This document shows, piece after piece, positions 33,153 through 44,760 of a DNA stretch of 64,000 nt. Origin of the DNA: Chaunax sp. Z400 (Eukaryota > Chordata > Actinopteri > Lophiiformes > Chaunacidae); contig JBAGJB010000232.1 of assembly GCA_037577475.1 (NCBI GenBank), forward strand, positions 201,001 to 265,000. Reading direction: 5' to 3'. The first letter of the stretch is position 1. Each line of letters opens with the position of its first letter. The position numbers were made by a program, and so were the translations under genes. A model generated the notes under the pieces. That model did no database searches. It was not told the origin of the DNA and saw only the letters and a list, made by a program, of their open reading frames with translations.

Positions 33153-34053
33153 ATGACCTTGGACAGCGAGCATATGGACGAGACGGACGTTGACGTGAAG
33201 AGCCAGACTGATTGTGGAGAAGACGTGAAGAACGCAAATTTCCCAGGGTTTAACTCGAGCAACGCCAACTTTGAGCGAAACGCATCACCCTTCATCCCTG
33301 AAGACCGGGAGGATGGAGGCTGTGCTGTACGGCTACAGGATGGTTCAGGCAGAGGAGCCGCCTCAATCAAGCCCCCGTACTCCTACATCGCTCTCATCAC
33401 CATGGCCATCCTCCAAAGCCCGAAGAAGAGACTCACCCTCAGTGAAATATGTGAATTTATCAGCCAGCGCTTTGCGTATTACCGGGAGAAGTTCCCCGCG
33501 TGGCAAAACTCAATTCGCCACAACTTGTCTTTAAATGACTGTTTTATCAAAATGCCCCGGGAGCCCGGGAATCCCGGCAAGGGAAGTTATTGGACCCTGG
33601 ATCCCATGTCGGCAGATATGTTTGAAAACGGGAGTTTCCTTCGAAACGCTTCAAGAGGCAGCATTTCTATTTGGAGGCGTTGAGGGACTCCAGGGCGCAG
33701 GAGCGCAGTCTGACGCCTGTTTTTCCTCTGCTCGGTGCGCACAGGATGGTTTGTGTCCAGGGTCACGATTTGTACCACGACCTGGGCATAAGGTGTTGTT
33801 TAAGCTCGTCCATTAGTCCCAGCATCCCACCTGTGAGCGGCGGCACACCTGCGCTCTCATCGCTTCTCTCCAAGACTTTACCTTCTTGTCTAACCTTTGA
33901 ACATTTCGACCCGGGCCGCTGCGCCGCTGTCACATCTTTAACCCCCAATTCATGCCTCCCGCCTCGCTGCACGGAATGATGCCCAACTACTATGGTTCTC
34001 ACGTGACCAGTTTCCCCACTGGGATCATAAAAGTTTCATCTAATTCAGTTTAA
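33153..34053 (+). pseudogene. FOXD-family forkhead gene (foxd5-like), intronless, frame-broken
   Basis: The start ATG at 33153 gives MTLDSEHMDETDVDV, the typical FOXD N-terminus (MTLS...EIDV). A complete forkhead domain follows in frame (about residues 73-163): KPPYSYIALITMAILQSPKK, then SEICEFISQRF, FPAWQNSIRHNLSLNDCF and GSYWTLDP. The SPKKRLTLSEIC version is most like foxd5. At 33640-33646 the expected ...FLRRRKRFKR run has lost about 7 bases, so the frame ends at 33683. The correct continuation (KRFKRQHFYLEALRDSR...) runs in another frame to about 33950. A second shift is needed for the last piece (ASLHGMMPNYYGSHVTSFP to TAA at 34051-34053). FOXD proteins are nuclear repressors in early embryo and neural plate. 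The result is either a pseudogene or two sequence errors. Confidence 0.75.
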
Positions 34054-34790
34054 TGTCGTGATGACACCTGCCTGCTTTGAATTTTTGGAAAACTGAATCT
34101 CCCTCCTCTCAGACTGAGAATAAAGTCATGATATACGTTTACTATACAGACGGCCTGAACTTGAAAACAGGCTACATTCATCTATGTGTTTTCTTGAAGT
34201 AAGTATTTTTGAATGACTGATGCTTTACAGTGATGTTTTGAATAAAACACGAATAAACACATTATGTACACTTTAAATAAAATACCACTGGGTTTGTCAT
34301 AAACTATAAAATAATATAGATCTATAGCTAGTTCATTATATTGTAGACTATTTTATATGGCCTATTTTTGTTAACATATTTTGCTCATTAAACACTTTTC
34401 AAGACTCAACATAATTGTAAGATTTTTGAAAAATTAAAGCACATTAGAGTGAAAACTATTCTTAATATAATTTGAAATAAAATAGAATGTTTTGGGGCAA
34501 AGAAGAAAAAGAAAAGTTAATTTTGTAAGGTCAGAATAAAGAAAATATTATGCTATTTAAAAAAAAAAGTGGGCGCATGCTGGAATAAGAAATGGCTGCA
34601 CAACAATGACACTTTAAACAACACCAGCTCTGTAATATTCCACTTATGTGATGGGCCAGTTGTCCTAAAACATTTCTGACTTGAAAAACCAAATAGAAGT
34701 TGTTCAAATGAGATAAGATTGTTGCCTTTATTTTGCTGATCAGATTTAGTTTGGAGAGGATGCAAACACAAAAATTTGGACCGCGCGCAC
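34054..34790. other. non-coding DNA after the foxd-type gene
   Basis: AT-rich 3' flank with AATAAA strings at about 34241 and 34251. Nothing else recognised. Confidence 0.4.

Positions 34791-34793
<3 letters not shown>

Positions 34794-34855
<62 letters not shown>
34794..34855. repeat. (GT)n microsatellite
   Basis: About 30 GT units without interruption. The frame it opens on the minus strand (poly Thr-His) is an artefact. Confidence 0.97.
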
Positions 34856-34856
<1 letters not shown>

Positions 34857-35339
34857 TTTTTTGAAGTATTCTTTACCATTGTGGGATAGAGACAGTTACA
34901 AGATTTTTTCTGCTAACTTGGATAATGGATAATACAATTCTAGGACAAAAATTACACAATGACATCCCCATCCCCAAGATCCACCACACATCAAAATCTG
35001 ACCTGGATCCAAGTAAAATTCCAGATCTGATGATCCAGAATGTTTAAATTTATAGGGCTCACGGAAAATGCACTACCGTGAGATAACAAATAATAATGGT
35101 AGAGGCTTGAGCTAAGATCAAATTGTTACTGAAACTGTGCTGATTGTCAAAATTGAACGTATCTTCAAAAGTTACGGAGCTAGATTTATATGCGATGACA
35201 TAATGAGGAAACTGAGCTGCCATGGTGGAGGTTTGAGCTCTCTGAGTGCTGTAGTTACAAGTTAAAGCTGTATCACTGTCTTTCATCAGATGTGTTTAGT
35301 GTTGTATGTTAAATATGAATGGTAGAGGTGCATTTAGGA

Positions 35340-35812
35340 ATGAAGGGTTATAGTTTTACCAGAAAGGCATACCTCTACTAAGGCCCAAGAGTGAAGACGT
35401 GCGCCATCAGAACGGGTTATTAAAGAAAGTAAAAAGAAAATAAAAATCATTTATTCACCCCTTTATTTGATCTACTTCAAAATTCAATGATTCTTTCTTT
35501 GGGACAATCCCCACTCCATCTCCCAGTTTCATGGAAATCCATCAAGTAGTTTAAGCACAATTGACAAAAATGGTAAAGAAAAAAAAGAACTTTATCAGTG
35601 TTGCAGTGTTGAATGAATGGGAAAAAAAATCTGAATCTGGATCCACTCCAAAATTTAATGGGCTCTGCTCTGCCACACAACCCTCCCACGAAGTTTCATA
35701 AAAATCTGTCAAGTACAGTAGTGTTTGTGTAATTCTGATAACAGACAAACAACACACAACACAACACATACAGCGGAAACATAATCTCGTTGGCAGCGGT
35801 AATAAAAGATGA
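35340..35812 (-). repeat. dispersed fish repeat, minus orientation
   Basis: It contains strings typical of a very common teleost repeat: CTCCAAAATTTAATGGG, AAGTTTCATAAAAATC, a GACAAACAACACACAAC tract, and the end GCGGAAACATAATCTCGTTGGC. The unit seems partly duplicated here: a first CCCAGTTTCATGGAAATCC at about 35521-35540 and a second CACGAAGTTTCATAAAAATC at about 35688-35707. A plus-oriented fragment occurs at 44.0-44.2 kb. Confidence 0.6.
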
Positions 35813-38800
35813 AAAGTCACCTTATTTAAGTAATGTAAACAGACATGTATCAGATATAAAATGTACTGAACAAATTGTCATTATGCAGAAAAGCTTTTTT
35901 TTTGAGTGATCCATTTATGTACATTATCACCATTTAAATAGTTTCAAATGGACATCATCTCTTTGTGGATAAATCTAATCACTGGTGACATGTTTTTCAA
36001 TACAAAGTACTTTTATTTGTGATGTAAGTTATCAAATGTGTGAAGGCTTTCTATCTGATACAGTCACTTGAGCAAAAAGTGCGTTTCATTTATTTATTAG
36101 CAGATGCAACACTAATGTTTCAAACAGAAACTTGTTTACAGAGATTATTATTATCATTTTTAAATGAGAGAAAACAAATTTCATTACAGAAAGCTGTAAA
36201 GTGTAAAGATAACAAACCCAAATTCTACTTGGAATATTCAATATAATAATCATGCAAGTTTTAGCTTTCATTCAAATAATCGGGAACTTCTGAAGGTGTG
36301 TCAATTTTAACATGATTTTCCAACTGTTTCCATGTTTTTACAGTCGGTGTTACAATGCAGGCTTGCTAAACATCCTGGAGCAATTTTTGCACCGGAATTG
36401 TTTAAACACAGAGTAAATGTGTGGAGGAAACCTCTCCTAGGGTGGAACTGTTATTGTAAGGGTGATGTGGCTCTTACCAGGTCTTCTGCTATCTGAAAAG
36501 AGCCGCCTTCCACCTTAATAACCCCTATAGGAACAGTTTGATTTTATTGGCACTCTCAGTTTTATTTGAGTTTAATTCAATTATAGTGCACATGCATGCT
36601 CACAGTCCCGTTTCCTCCCTATATCTCTCCAAGGAGTGTGGCCCATTAAAGTTAGCCAGTGATGTGTGAGTCTGAGCCAGAGGCAGACTCCTGCAGCAAC
36701 ACTGTGGAAGGAAACATGATGGAGTGTGTATATTTGAAGAAAGGCAACCCCTAAAGACTGGAGCTGACAGATGACAGAGATGTATAACAGCAGAGACGTC
36801 CATGAGGTCATAATTTATCCACGTTTGCGCTTAAAGAGAAACATACGGTTCAAGGCGGAATGTCATTTTCACCAGAACAATACACAAAATAAATGAAGTT
36901 AGTCATGCTTATGTTACATCAAAATGTACACTTACTTTTACATCATTTTGACTTAAATAGAGGCGTGGCTAAAAACAAACTACAACACAATAAAACACTT
37001 CAAATAGGCTGGTGTCCTGCTGGTAATTTACATTCTGAAGCCAGATGAACTTGCTTCCAATTAAGTAGAAGTAACATGTTAAAAAAGCAGCTGGTCATTA
37101 ACGTGTTAATAAGTGATTTAATAATGTTTTCAACATAAGATGACTTGATTAGAGTCAGTATTTTATTTCCTTTGAAAACAGGAAGAAGAATTTTCCCGTT
37201 GCCTTCGATTTTGGCAAAACAATAGTTTCCTCGGAGAGGAAATCATTGTTTTGTAAAACTATTATATGACCCCATTCATTTCTCACAAACAAACTTTAGG
37301 TTTATTCCTCAAACAACATCAGGATCTCTCTACAGTTTGCATATTGACATCAGAAGTATCAATAAAATCTCACATGCATTCTCACTCAGATATATAATCA
37401 GACAGACAAATGATGAATAAAACATGATCTCTTTAGGGGAGGTATAAAAAAAATGTAAAAGCTATTTAATTCTTTTCATCTTGTTTTGAAGAGAAATTGG
37501 TCGTTTGCCCTTCTTGAATAATTCTTTTAGTCTCATCTCAACTGTCTTACTGGAATAAATGTTTATTTCAACACAATCTGATATCAGAGAAGATTCATTA
37601 AAAGTGCATGCATGTTTACAGTCTGACAAAAAAGCTTTTTCTTCTTATATTTGTCTGAACTTTGCATGCTAGCTAAGCCTTGAAGAAATCACACTATTTG
37701 GGAAGGGTAGACACATTGTTTGTGACAAACAGCCAAGTTCCCATCCATGAATCTTATATCTGAGGTTTTACCTACCAGAAAGCCTGAGCCTGAACCAGAG
37801 CTGGTGCACAAAGTATGGCAAGTGTGAAGGGTCCTCAGGTTCTTAACCATGACAACGTATTCTCACACATTTCTTCACATCCAATGATTTGTTTAAATAC
37901 AGTTCCACCCTTTTTATACTGACATCAAAATCCTTCATTTTAATGTAAATGTTTAATTTTCAATCCATCATTAAAGTGGTTGAAATCTCTGGCGGAGGTC
38001 AAAGGTTGCACATTTAGTCAAATATTATATTCAAATGTATATAATTCACGAGGGGCACTGCTACATACAGGAATCTGTCTGGCACCAGGTAGCATAGAGC
38101 CAGTCTGGGTTTCATTCAACATATGGGGCAGTTCTCATAGTTAGCATGTGTTAAGACAGTTCCACGGGGGCATTTTATGTAGTGATTTCAAGGATACAAA
38201 CCCTAGTCAAAAGAATGGATAGTGTCTTTTCCGGTCTCTGGCAGGTGAGTGAAACCTGTAAGTGAAACGAACAAAAATGTACATTTCAACAACACAAATC
38301 TGATATCAGAGAAGATTCTAGTGACGGGCTAATGGTTCATGTCCACAGGATCCATCATTTCCACGATTCCCTTTGATTATTATTTAAATCACAGTTTTCG
38401 ATCTAAAATAAAGACACATTTAGTGACTGCATGGTTTTATTTCTTGCCTAAAATGTTGTCAGATACACATTTCGGTGAGCTATTTTCATAGGAGAACATT
38501 TCCAAAATGTTTTTTTTACTATTATACTCCAGTGTTTGCATGGTTATAGAAGGATGTGGCCTGTATGTTGTTTCTGTTGGTCACTATATGATAGAGAAAA
38601 GTGGCACGGCCATCAAACATCCAATGCTAGGAGGTGGCACATCTGTGGACACGTGTTAAGATAGGGCAGGGAAATCAATGTAGTATCAGATGGTATCAGA
38701 CTGATCAGCATAGTGGTGGAACTGGTAAGATGATCATTAGAACAGTAATAGTGGCTCCAGTTTACTGGTGCATGTTAGCTCTGATATAAATATTAAAAAT

Positions 38801-39832
38801 AAAGTAATACTATACGTATAATATATTTTGATATTCATCTTATTGTTTCTCATGAAGCCAGAATTTTAAGATTAAACTTGATGGTGTAAAAACCTCCAAA
38901 CATATTTGACTAAATGTTAATAATGTTAAATGAATTTATTTTGTAATCTACTGCATTCACTTACAGATTCATTAATACCTATTTATTATGATCTAGGTCA
39001 TTATTAACTGTCTCAGATTATTAACTTTATAACTGATTCTGAATCTTCTAAATCATTAATGAATCTAATTTACTTTTATTTACTTTTGAATGTTTCATAA
39101 TACTGGGAATCCACCTCCTACAATTAGAGTTTGACATGCAGAAAAACTGCAACTAGTCAATGTTCAATAAATAAGTGATAAGGTGTTGATGAGATTACAT
39201 CAAATGCTGATTTAGCAAGACTCACTGCTGCATTTCCATTGAAAACCAGAGAGACAGATAAAATACTCTGCAAAAACTATTTCAAAAGCATTAATATATA
39301 TGCTCTAATGAGAACATGCATGCATGGGTGTTAAATTGATAAATGATTCAGAAAACCAATAAAGAATGCTTGTTTATTTGTCAGATATCATTTATTATTC
39401 TTCACATTTAATAAAAAACATAAACTCTGTGTCAGTATAGAATTATTTGATTTATACCTCAGAGGTATAGAATAAAATAGAATATAAAATGAGCAGTATC
39501 AGCCATGAAAATTAAAACAATATCAAGAATTTCAATGAGGTATTTTTTGAAGTTAAGAAGTTATTAGGTGATTTATTTTTTTAGAAAATCACATCAGTCA
39601 AACAATTTTGATATATTCAATAAGTGTAAATAAAAGTGCAATAGTATCACATTGTGACAGAGAAAGTTCATGTGCAAACAAACATATTCCAGATGGCCTA
39701 GTTCTTGCTAAAAGCCTTAAATGGTATCTGATCAGTATCACAATGCTTCCCACAATCCATTAGCCTTCTATTATTGGTCATATAATCTAACGTAATGTCT
39801 GAAAATCAGCTAAAGTTAATGACTTTACGTTT
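35813..39832. other. 4-kb gene-free, AT-rich interval
   Basis: No coding exon was found on either strand. A roughly 22-bp string (CTGATATCAGAGAAGATTC with flanking AACACAA) occurs at about 37572 and again at about 38295. Minus-strand AATAAA at 39572-39577 is a likely poly(A) signal of the neu3-type gene. Confidence 0.45.
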
Positions 39833-41096
39833 TTACTCTCCAATGCCTCGCTTGACTTCGTTGTAGTTAAAAACTACACAAGCTATCTGCTCAGTTTCTT
39901 TCTGCTCTCCACACTCCATGAGACATGCAAACCAACCATCATCAATGTAAGCCAGGTCCGAGTAACCACTAGGTCCACTGTTGATGATCCAGGGTTTGCT
40001 CCATGCATATGGGTCTCTTGGAGATCTGTTCAGATACACTGCTAAATTAATCCTCTTGGACTTATCGCTTGGGTGAGCGAAAAGCAGCCACCTGTGGAGG
40101 TTCTGGCTTGGATGAGGTGGAAAGGACACTACGCTTCCCTGACAGCCTTTACCTGTTTCTACGAGCTTTCCAGCAGATGGGAGGGTGACAAAACCAGCTC
40201 CATTATTCTCATCAAGAGCTTCAACTCGATAGCCTCCCTTCACTGCGGGCGTTGCAGTAGATGAACCTGAGACCTGCCTCATCAGAAACCTCTGCCATTT
40301 CACATTCAACTGATTTTGTTTGCAGCCGACTGCCAAATTGCCATGTATTGCCGTTATCCTCGCTATACAGGTGTAGTGCATATGGGGTATTGCAATAGAA
40401 TGGATTGCTGGGAGCATAAGCATAAACTGGGACAATCAATCTACCAGTCTCTGTTTGAACACCATGGCCTGGTCCAACAGCAAATGTAGCCCAGTTCTTG
40501 ATATCAGGTAGATGTGTCAAATCAGTCACCTGACTCCAGCTTTGGCCAGCATCCTTACTTTTAATGTAGCAGAGACGGGCTCTGTTACAGCCCCAGAATC
40601 TCTGCCAGCACTCTGCAACAACACCCTCCACACAGATGAAAAACAGAAACAGTGTTTTGGTGGTTTTCTCATACACCGGGCAGGGGTTCATGGAACGATG
40701 TCCATCAAGATGTGCCTCCTTCACCGGTTTGAGTTCCGACCACTAGAGAGAATATCATTCGCAGATGTGTGAATAAAACAAAACAGTTGAAAACAGACCC
40801 ATATATTCACTATCATGTCATTATCAGATGAAAAAAAAAAAAAAATCACTCGAGATCATTACCTCAATCGTCCTCACATCAGAGCCTGCCTCCGTCTTCA
40901 GCGTTCCCGTTTTCATCACCAGCATTTTTGTACTGGCATCATCTGCAGTCGTCCTCTGCTCTGCAAACGCCATCAAGATTTTTTTGCCTCTGACATAGAA
41001 AAGAGACGGAATCCTGTACACCTCTCTCTCTTTAGAAAGAAAGACTGTTTTCCTTGGACTTGCTGGTTTGCGATGACGTGAGGGTTTGTTGCCCAT
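39833..41096 (-). CDS. neu3: sialidase-3 type (NEU3) neuraminidase, two exons, one frameshift
   Basis: Exon 41096-40863 (78 codons, MGNKPSRHRKPASPRKTVFL) and exon 40742-39833 join in phase across GT-AG. NEU3 cleaves sialic acid from gangliosides at the plasma membrane. Visible features are YRIPS (the FRIP-type arginine), AEQR, Asp-boxes SKDAGQSW and SEDNGNTW, and PSGYSDLAYID with the nucleophilic Tyr. The ATG has a strong context (ACAACCATGGG). At 40236-40238 one extra base in a CCC run (GGG on the coding strand) shifts the frame after CNARSEG, giving a stop at 40221. Removing one base restores GGYRVEALDENN and the rest, about 380 residues in total. It is either a recent loss of function or an error in a homopolymer. 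Fish carry several neu3 copies. Confidence 0.88.
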
Positions 41097-42059
41097 GGTT
41101 GTGCATGTGCGGTAAAATGATCATACAGTGAATGAGAAAGAAAGACATATATGAACCATCTCAAGAAAGAGTTGTTTTATATCAGGTTGGGTAGTGTACT
41201 TAGTGAATAAGGGAGGAGTCTTTACTACAGATGTTATTGACCAAACACTGATAAAGCAAATTGTACTATATATATACTATAGAGTATAGCTTGACAGTTG
41301 ATGTACAACCAGCCATCATATGTAAGTAAATTTACAAACCAATAGCAAAACAGAGACATGGTTTGAAGACACAAATCACAGCCCAATTAACTTCACAAAG
41401 TGTTTTTGTTTTTTCAAACATAAAATCATGATTTTCTTAGTCTGTTAATGTGGTTGGACGGTTGCACCACCTGACATATTGGGGCCTTTGAGATGCCAAA
41501 ACATAAATTAATATATATTTTTTGAATGTACTGAAGATGTTTTAAAGAATAAAGTGATATATGCAAGGATGGGATTAAATTATTTGAAAAGGAAATAATG
41601 CACTCAGATACAAAAAAAATACGCAATTCATGTCAGTGAGCCACATTCCATATTAGTAATTATAATATTGTTATTGCGTTTGAGGGAACTGGACTATATG
41701 GCTGGAGAAGAGCATAGAGAGACTGAATGAACAATGTCAAATAAAAAAAAGAAAGATTTAGTAAGAATCATTTTTATTTTCGCTACCTTGGAATGAGTCC
41801 TTCATATTCATGCATGGATCTGCCACGTTTTTACAGCAGTCCAGAACAGATAAACCAAACTCTTGCTCCAGGGATTGCTTTTCACTTCCTCTTTTTTATT
41901 TTATTTTATTTTATTTTTTTTATTTTAGCAGCCATCGTGAGAGAAGCTGCCATGAGACGACTAAACCCCACACACTGGATGTTTAAAGGGGAGACGACAG
42001 AAACCAATTTGACATTTTTTTTATAATGTGCTGCTTATGTAAGAACTTCTTCCCATTTC
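41097..42059. other. intergenic DNA upstream of the neu3-type gene
   Basis: AT-rich. A run of (ATTTT)n-like sequence lies at 41894-41925. No gene seen. Confidence 0.4.
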
Positions 42060-42470
42060 AAGTTCAAGTCCTTTATTTATCACTCTCCTTAAGCACTTTT
42101 GCAATAAATGTGACAGATAAGTAAAAACATTTATGACACTGCAATTATATAAGCAGTGATAAATAGTAATAAATAGGAGACTGCAATTAAAATTAACAAT
42201 CATAAATCATCAGTCCCAGAGGGGAGAAGTGGCTGGTGCAGTATGACCCGTCAGATAGCTTCATTTATGTTACAGGAGGGGGAAAGGATTCTGTGACTAT
42301 TCAGAGACCCGATGGCTTCGGGGAAGAAGCTCTAGAGCAGTCAGGAGGTTGTGGGTCTGATGCTCTGGACCCTCCTTCTGGTTTTCAGAGAACAAAGAGA
42401 TGATGGCAGGGACTGGAGGGGTCCGACACACCAGTGGATGTTTGCGATGGCGGGAAGAGAGAGAGACTAG
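42060..42470. repeat. dispersed repeat remnant
   Basis: GTTCAAGTCCTTTATTTATC near the start and CCCGATGGCTTCGGGGAAGA / GGTCTGATGCTCTGGACCCT further on resemble a repeat met often in teleost genomes. The ends and class are not established. Confidence 0.4.
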
Positions 42471-44019
42471 TTTAACTTTGTGTTGTCAACCTTTAGTACT
42501 GCTTAATCAAATCTGCTGATAACGGAATCACATAATATGCTACTTGCATTTATTCAAGGTGCTGAACACAAACATGTTCACACTGTTCCTGCACAATAAC
42601 ATGTATCATGATCATTTGCTGTCTGTGAAATAATCACAGAAGACAGTCAGTTACAGTTTGCAGGTGACTGTTTGGGTCTTTCTTCTCTCTTATATCCTGT
42701 ATTCTTATTCTTGTATTCATTTAGTATTCATCCCATTTATTTCTAAGGAGAATCTGTAGCAAAACAATTTTTAACTAAAAACATTAAATAGTTTTGCTCT
42801 GTGTCACTTTTTTCTTTTTCTTTTTTGCATTTGCGTGTGAATTTCACATTCCAGAGACACAAGCCCAACTTGAATGGCAGCAGACGGCAGCGATGACTGG
42901 ACTGTTTCTATGTGCTGGGCTGGAGTAACGGCTAAATATACTCAGTTGTGAAGGGATTGCTTTTCTTTTTGGAGACGGGTGACGCTGAAGCTCAACCAGT
43001 CAGCTCAATCCTAAAACAGGACCATGACTATCAATTAAACACCAGAGAAAACATTTTCCTTCTGTATAAATCTGTAAAAGATGACTGTACAGTTTTCTGA
43101 TCTACCTTTTTTTCCCCCTGCAACATATTGTTGTATAAGGAATATGATAAATGGAGTCATAGTCCACACTGTGCAGAAGTCTTTATGAGTAATAATTCTT
43201 ATCATCTTAGATGGATGATAACTTTTTTTAAAAACCGGCTCAAAGGCGGATGTGGTGGTGATTTTCAGGGCTGCACTGTGTACCACTCTGCAGCCCGTAA
43301 ATATCACAAATATCCCTCTTTTTCCTTTCCCTCCCCTGCTTCTCCTCCTCCTTCCACACTGCTCTACCATGTTGCTCTATTCCTGCCTCCTGTGCTCATA
43401 AAAAGCGGAGCTGACAGGTGCTGGAGACCCAGTGCAGAGCTGCACAGATCATTAATGAGCTGTGATAACCATTGAATATTTTTGGTTCCAATAAATCTGT
43501 ACTTCAGATTCTTTCTAAATACATGCCCATCAACAGCTGTCATTAACATATTTAAAACTGACTGGTTTGTTTTTAGATAAAGTAAAGGGAAGGAAAAGTG
43601 GAAGGTCTGAGCAGCAAAAACAAACAGCTGCAAAGTGTTTTAAAGACACCTGCTAGCCAGACCTTGGGATGGAACTTGGGAAGGAGAAGAAAGACAGAGA
43701 CAGAGGTGAGGTCAGTGTCAACAGCAGCTTTGTTATTTTAGCTGAAGATTAAAAATCCTCCTCCTCGTCCTCCATCTCCTCCACCCCAGGACTGAACTGG
43801 TCAGCCCTGGATGCAACGGCCTCATTTGAGAGAAGTTAGGGTGACTCTGATGACTTGGATGGAGGACCACCCTGGTTGCCTCATAAAAACACACTCCCCT
43901 CACTTTTCTCCGCTCATATGTAAGAATGTGATCCTCAGTTTTCAGTTGGCTGCCCTGCTCTCTTTATTAATATTGTCTGTGTTGTCTGTGTGCATCATGT
44001 CGCTGTTTACGAGCTGTTA
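42471..44019. other. intergenic DNA, no gene seen
   Basis: Mixed composition, with a CT-rich tract (43320-43355) and CCTCCTCCTCGTCC (43759). The open frames (up to 115 codons) show no family resemblance. Confidence 0.4.
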
Positions 44020-44170
44020 TCTCTGCCAAGGAGGTTATGATTTCATCAGTGTTAGTAACACAAAATCAGCTTAATGGATCTCATGAAATTTGGTTGGGAA
44101 GATTTGGCAAGGAAGTATACATTAAGTTGATCAGGATAAAGCGGAGCATCCAGGAATTTTTTTTCCCTCT
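44020..44170 (+). repeat. dispersed fish repeat, plus orientation
   Basis: CTCTGCCAAGGAGGTTATGA followed by ATGAAATTTGGTTGGGAAGA matches the repeat type found on the minus strand at 35.3-35.8 kb. Confidence 0.55.
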
Positions 44171-44490
44171 TTCATCACAAAATTTTTTTTGGACAAACTT
44201 TTTAAAATAGTAATTGTTTTTATTTTCTAATTCATGATTTATATTAATGTAATATATTTTTAGGATCTGATTTTCAGAATAAGAGCATCAGTTTATATCA
44301 TTCTAGGTTTGACACTATTAGAAACAACAAAAATCTGTATATTAATATATCAATAGGGTGATATTCACTGTAAATGAAAAAAAGGGTGAGTGGTAGCCAA
44401 AGACGTACTCTTTTGTTTACCCAGCTACAACAGATGGATACTAATATCTCTGTGTGACAGGTTAGAGCTACCCACCACCTTTAAGAGCTC

Positions 44491-44760
44491 ACTGGGGCGG
44501 CTGTGGCTCAGTGCGGTCGTCCACTTATCAGAAGGTCAGTGGTTCGATCCCCAGCCCCTGCAGTCTACATGTCGAAGTGTCCTTGGGCTGTTCCATTGGT
44601 GTGTGAGTGTGTGCGTGAATGGTTGCTGCTCCTAATGAGCAGGTGGCGCCTTGCATGGTATGAATGTTGGTGTGAATGGGTGAACGCTGGCTTGTGTTGT
44701 AAAGCACTTTGAGTGGTCAGTCCGACTACAAAGGTTCTATATAAGTACAGTCCATTTTAC
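44491..44760 (+). mobile_element. tRNA-derived SINE, well preserved
   Basis: It starts GGGGCGGCTGTGGCTCAGTG with an A box TGGCTCAGTGCGG. The B box is GGTTCGATCC at about 44541. Then comes the body TACATGTCGAAGTGTCCTTG and the tail AAAGCACTTTGAGTGGTCAG ... ATATAAGTACAGTCCATTT. These strings are characteristic of an abundant teleost SINE. The tRNA-like head is not a functional tRNA gene. Flanking target duplication is unclear. Confidence 0.85.

Noticed and set aside
34553..34879. Thr-His-rich minus-strand frame
   Set aside because: It is the translated (GT)n microsatellite.
43035..43475. Frames of 111-115 codons on both strands
   Set aside because: Overlapping on opposite strands, low complexity, no similarity recognised.
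44491..44570. Possible tRNA gene
   Set aside because: A and B boxes are present but the cloverleaf is not intact and a SINE body and tail follow, so it is a SINE head.
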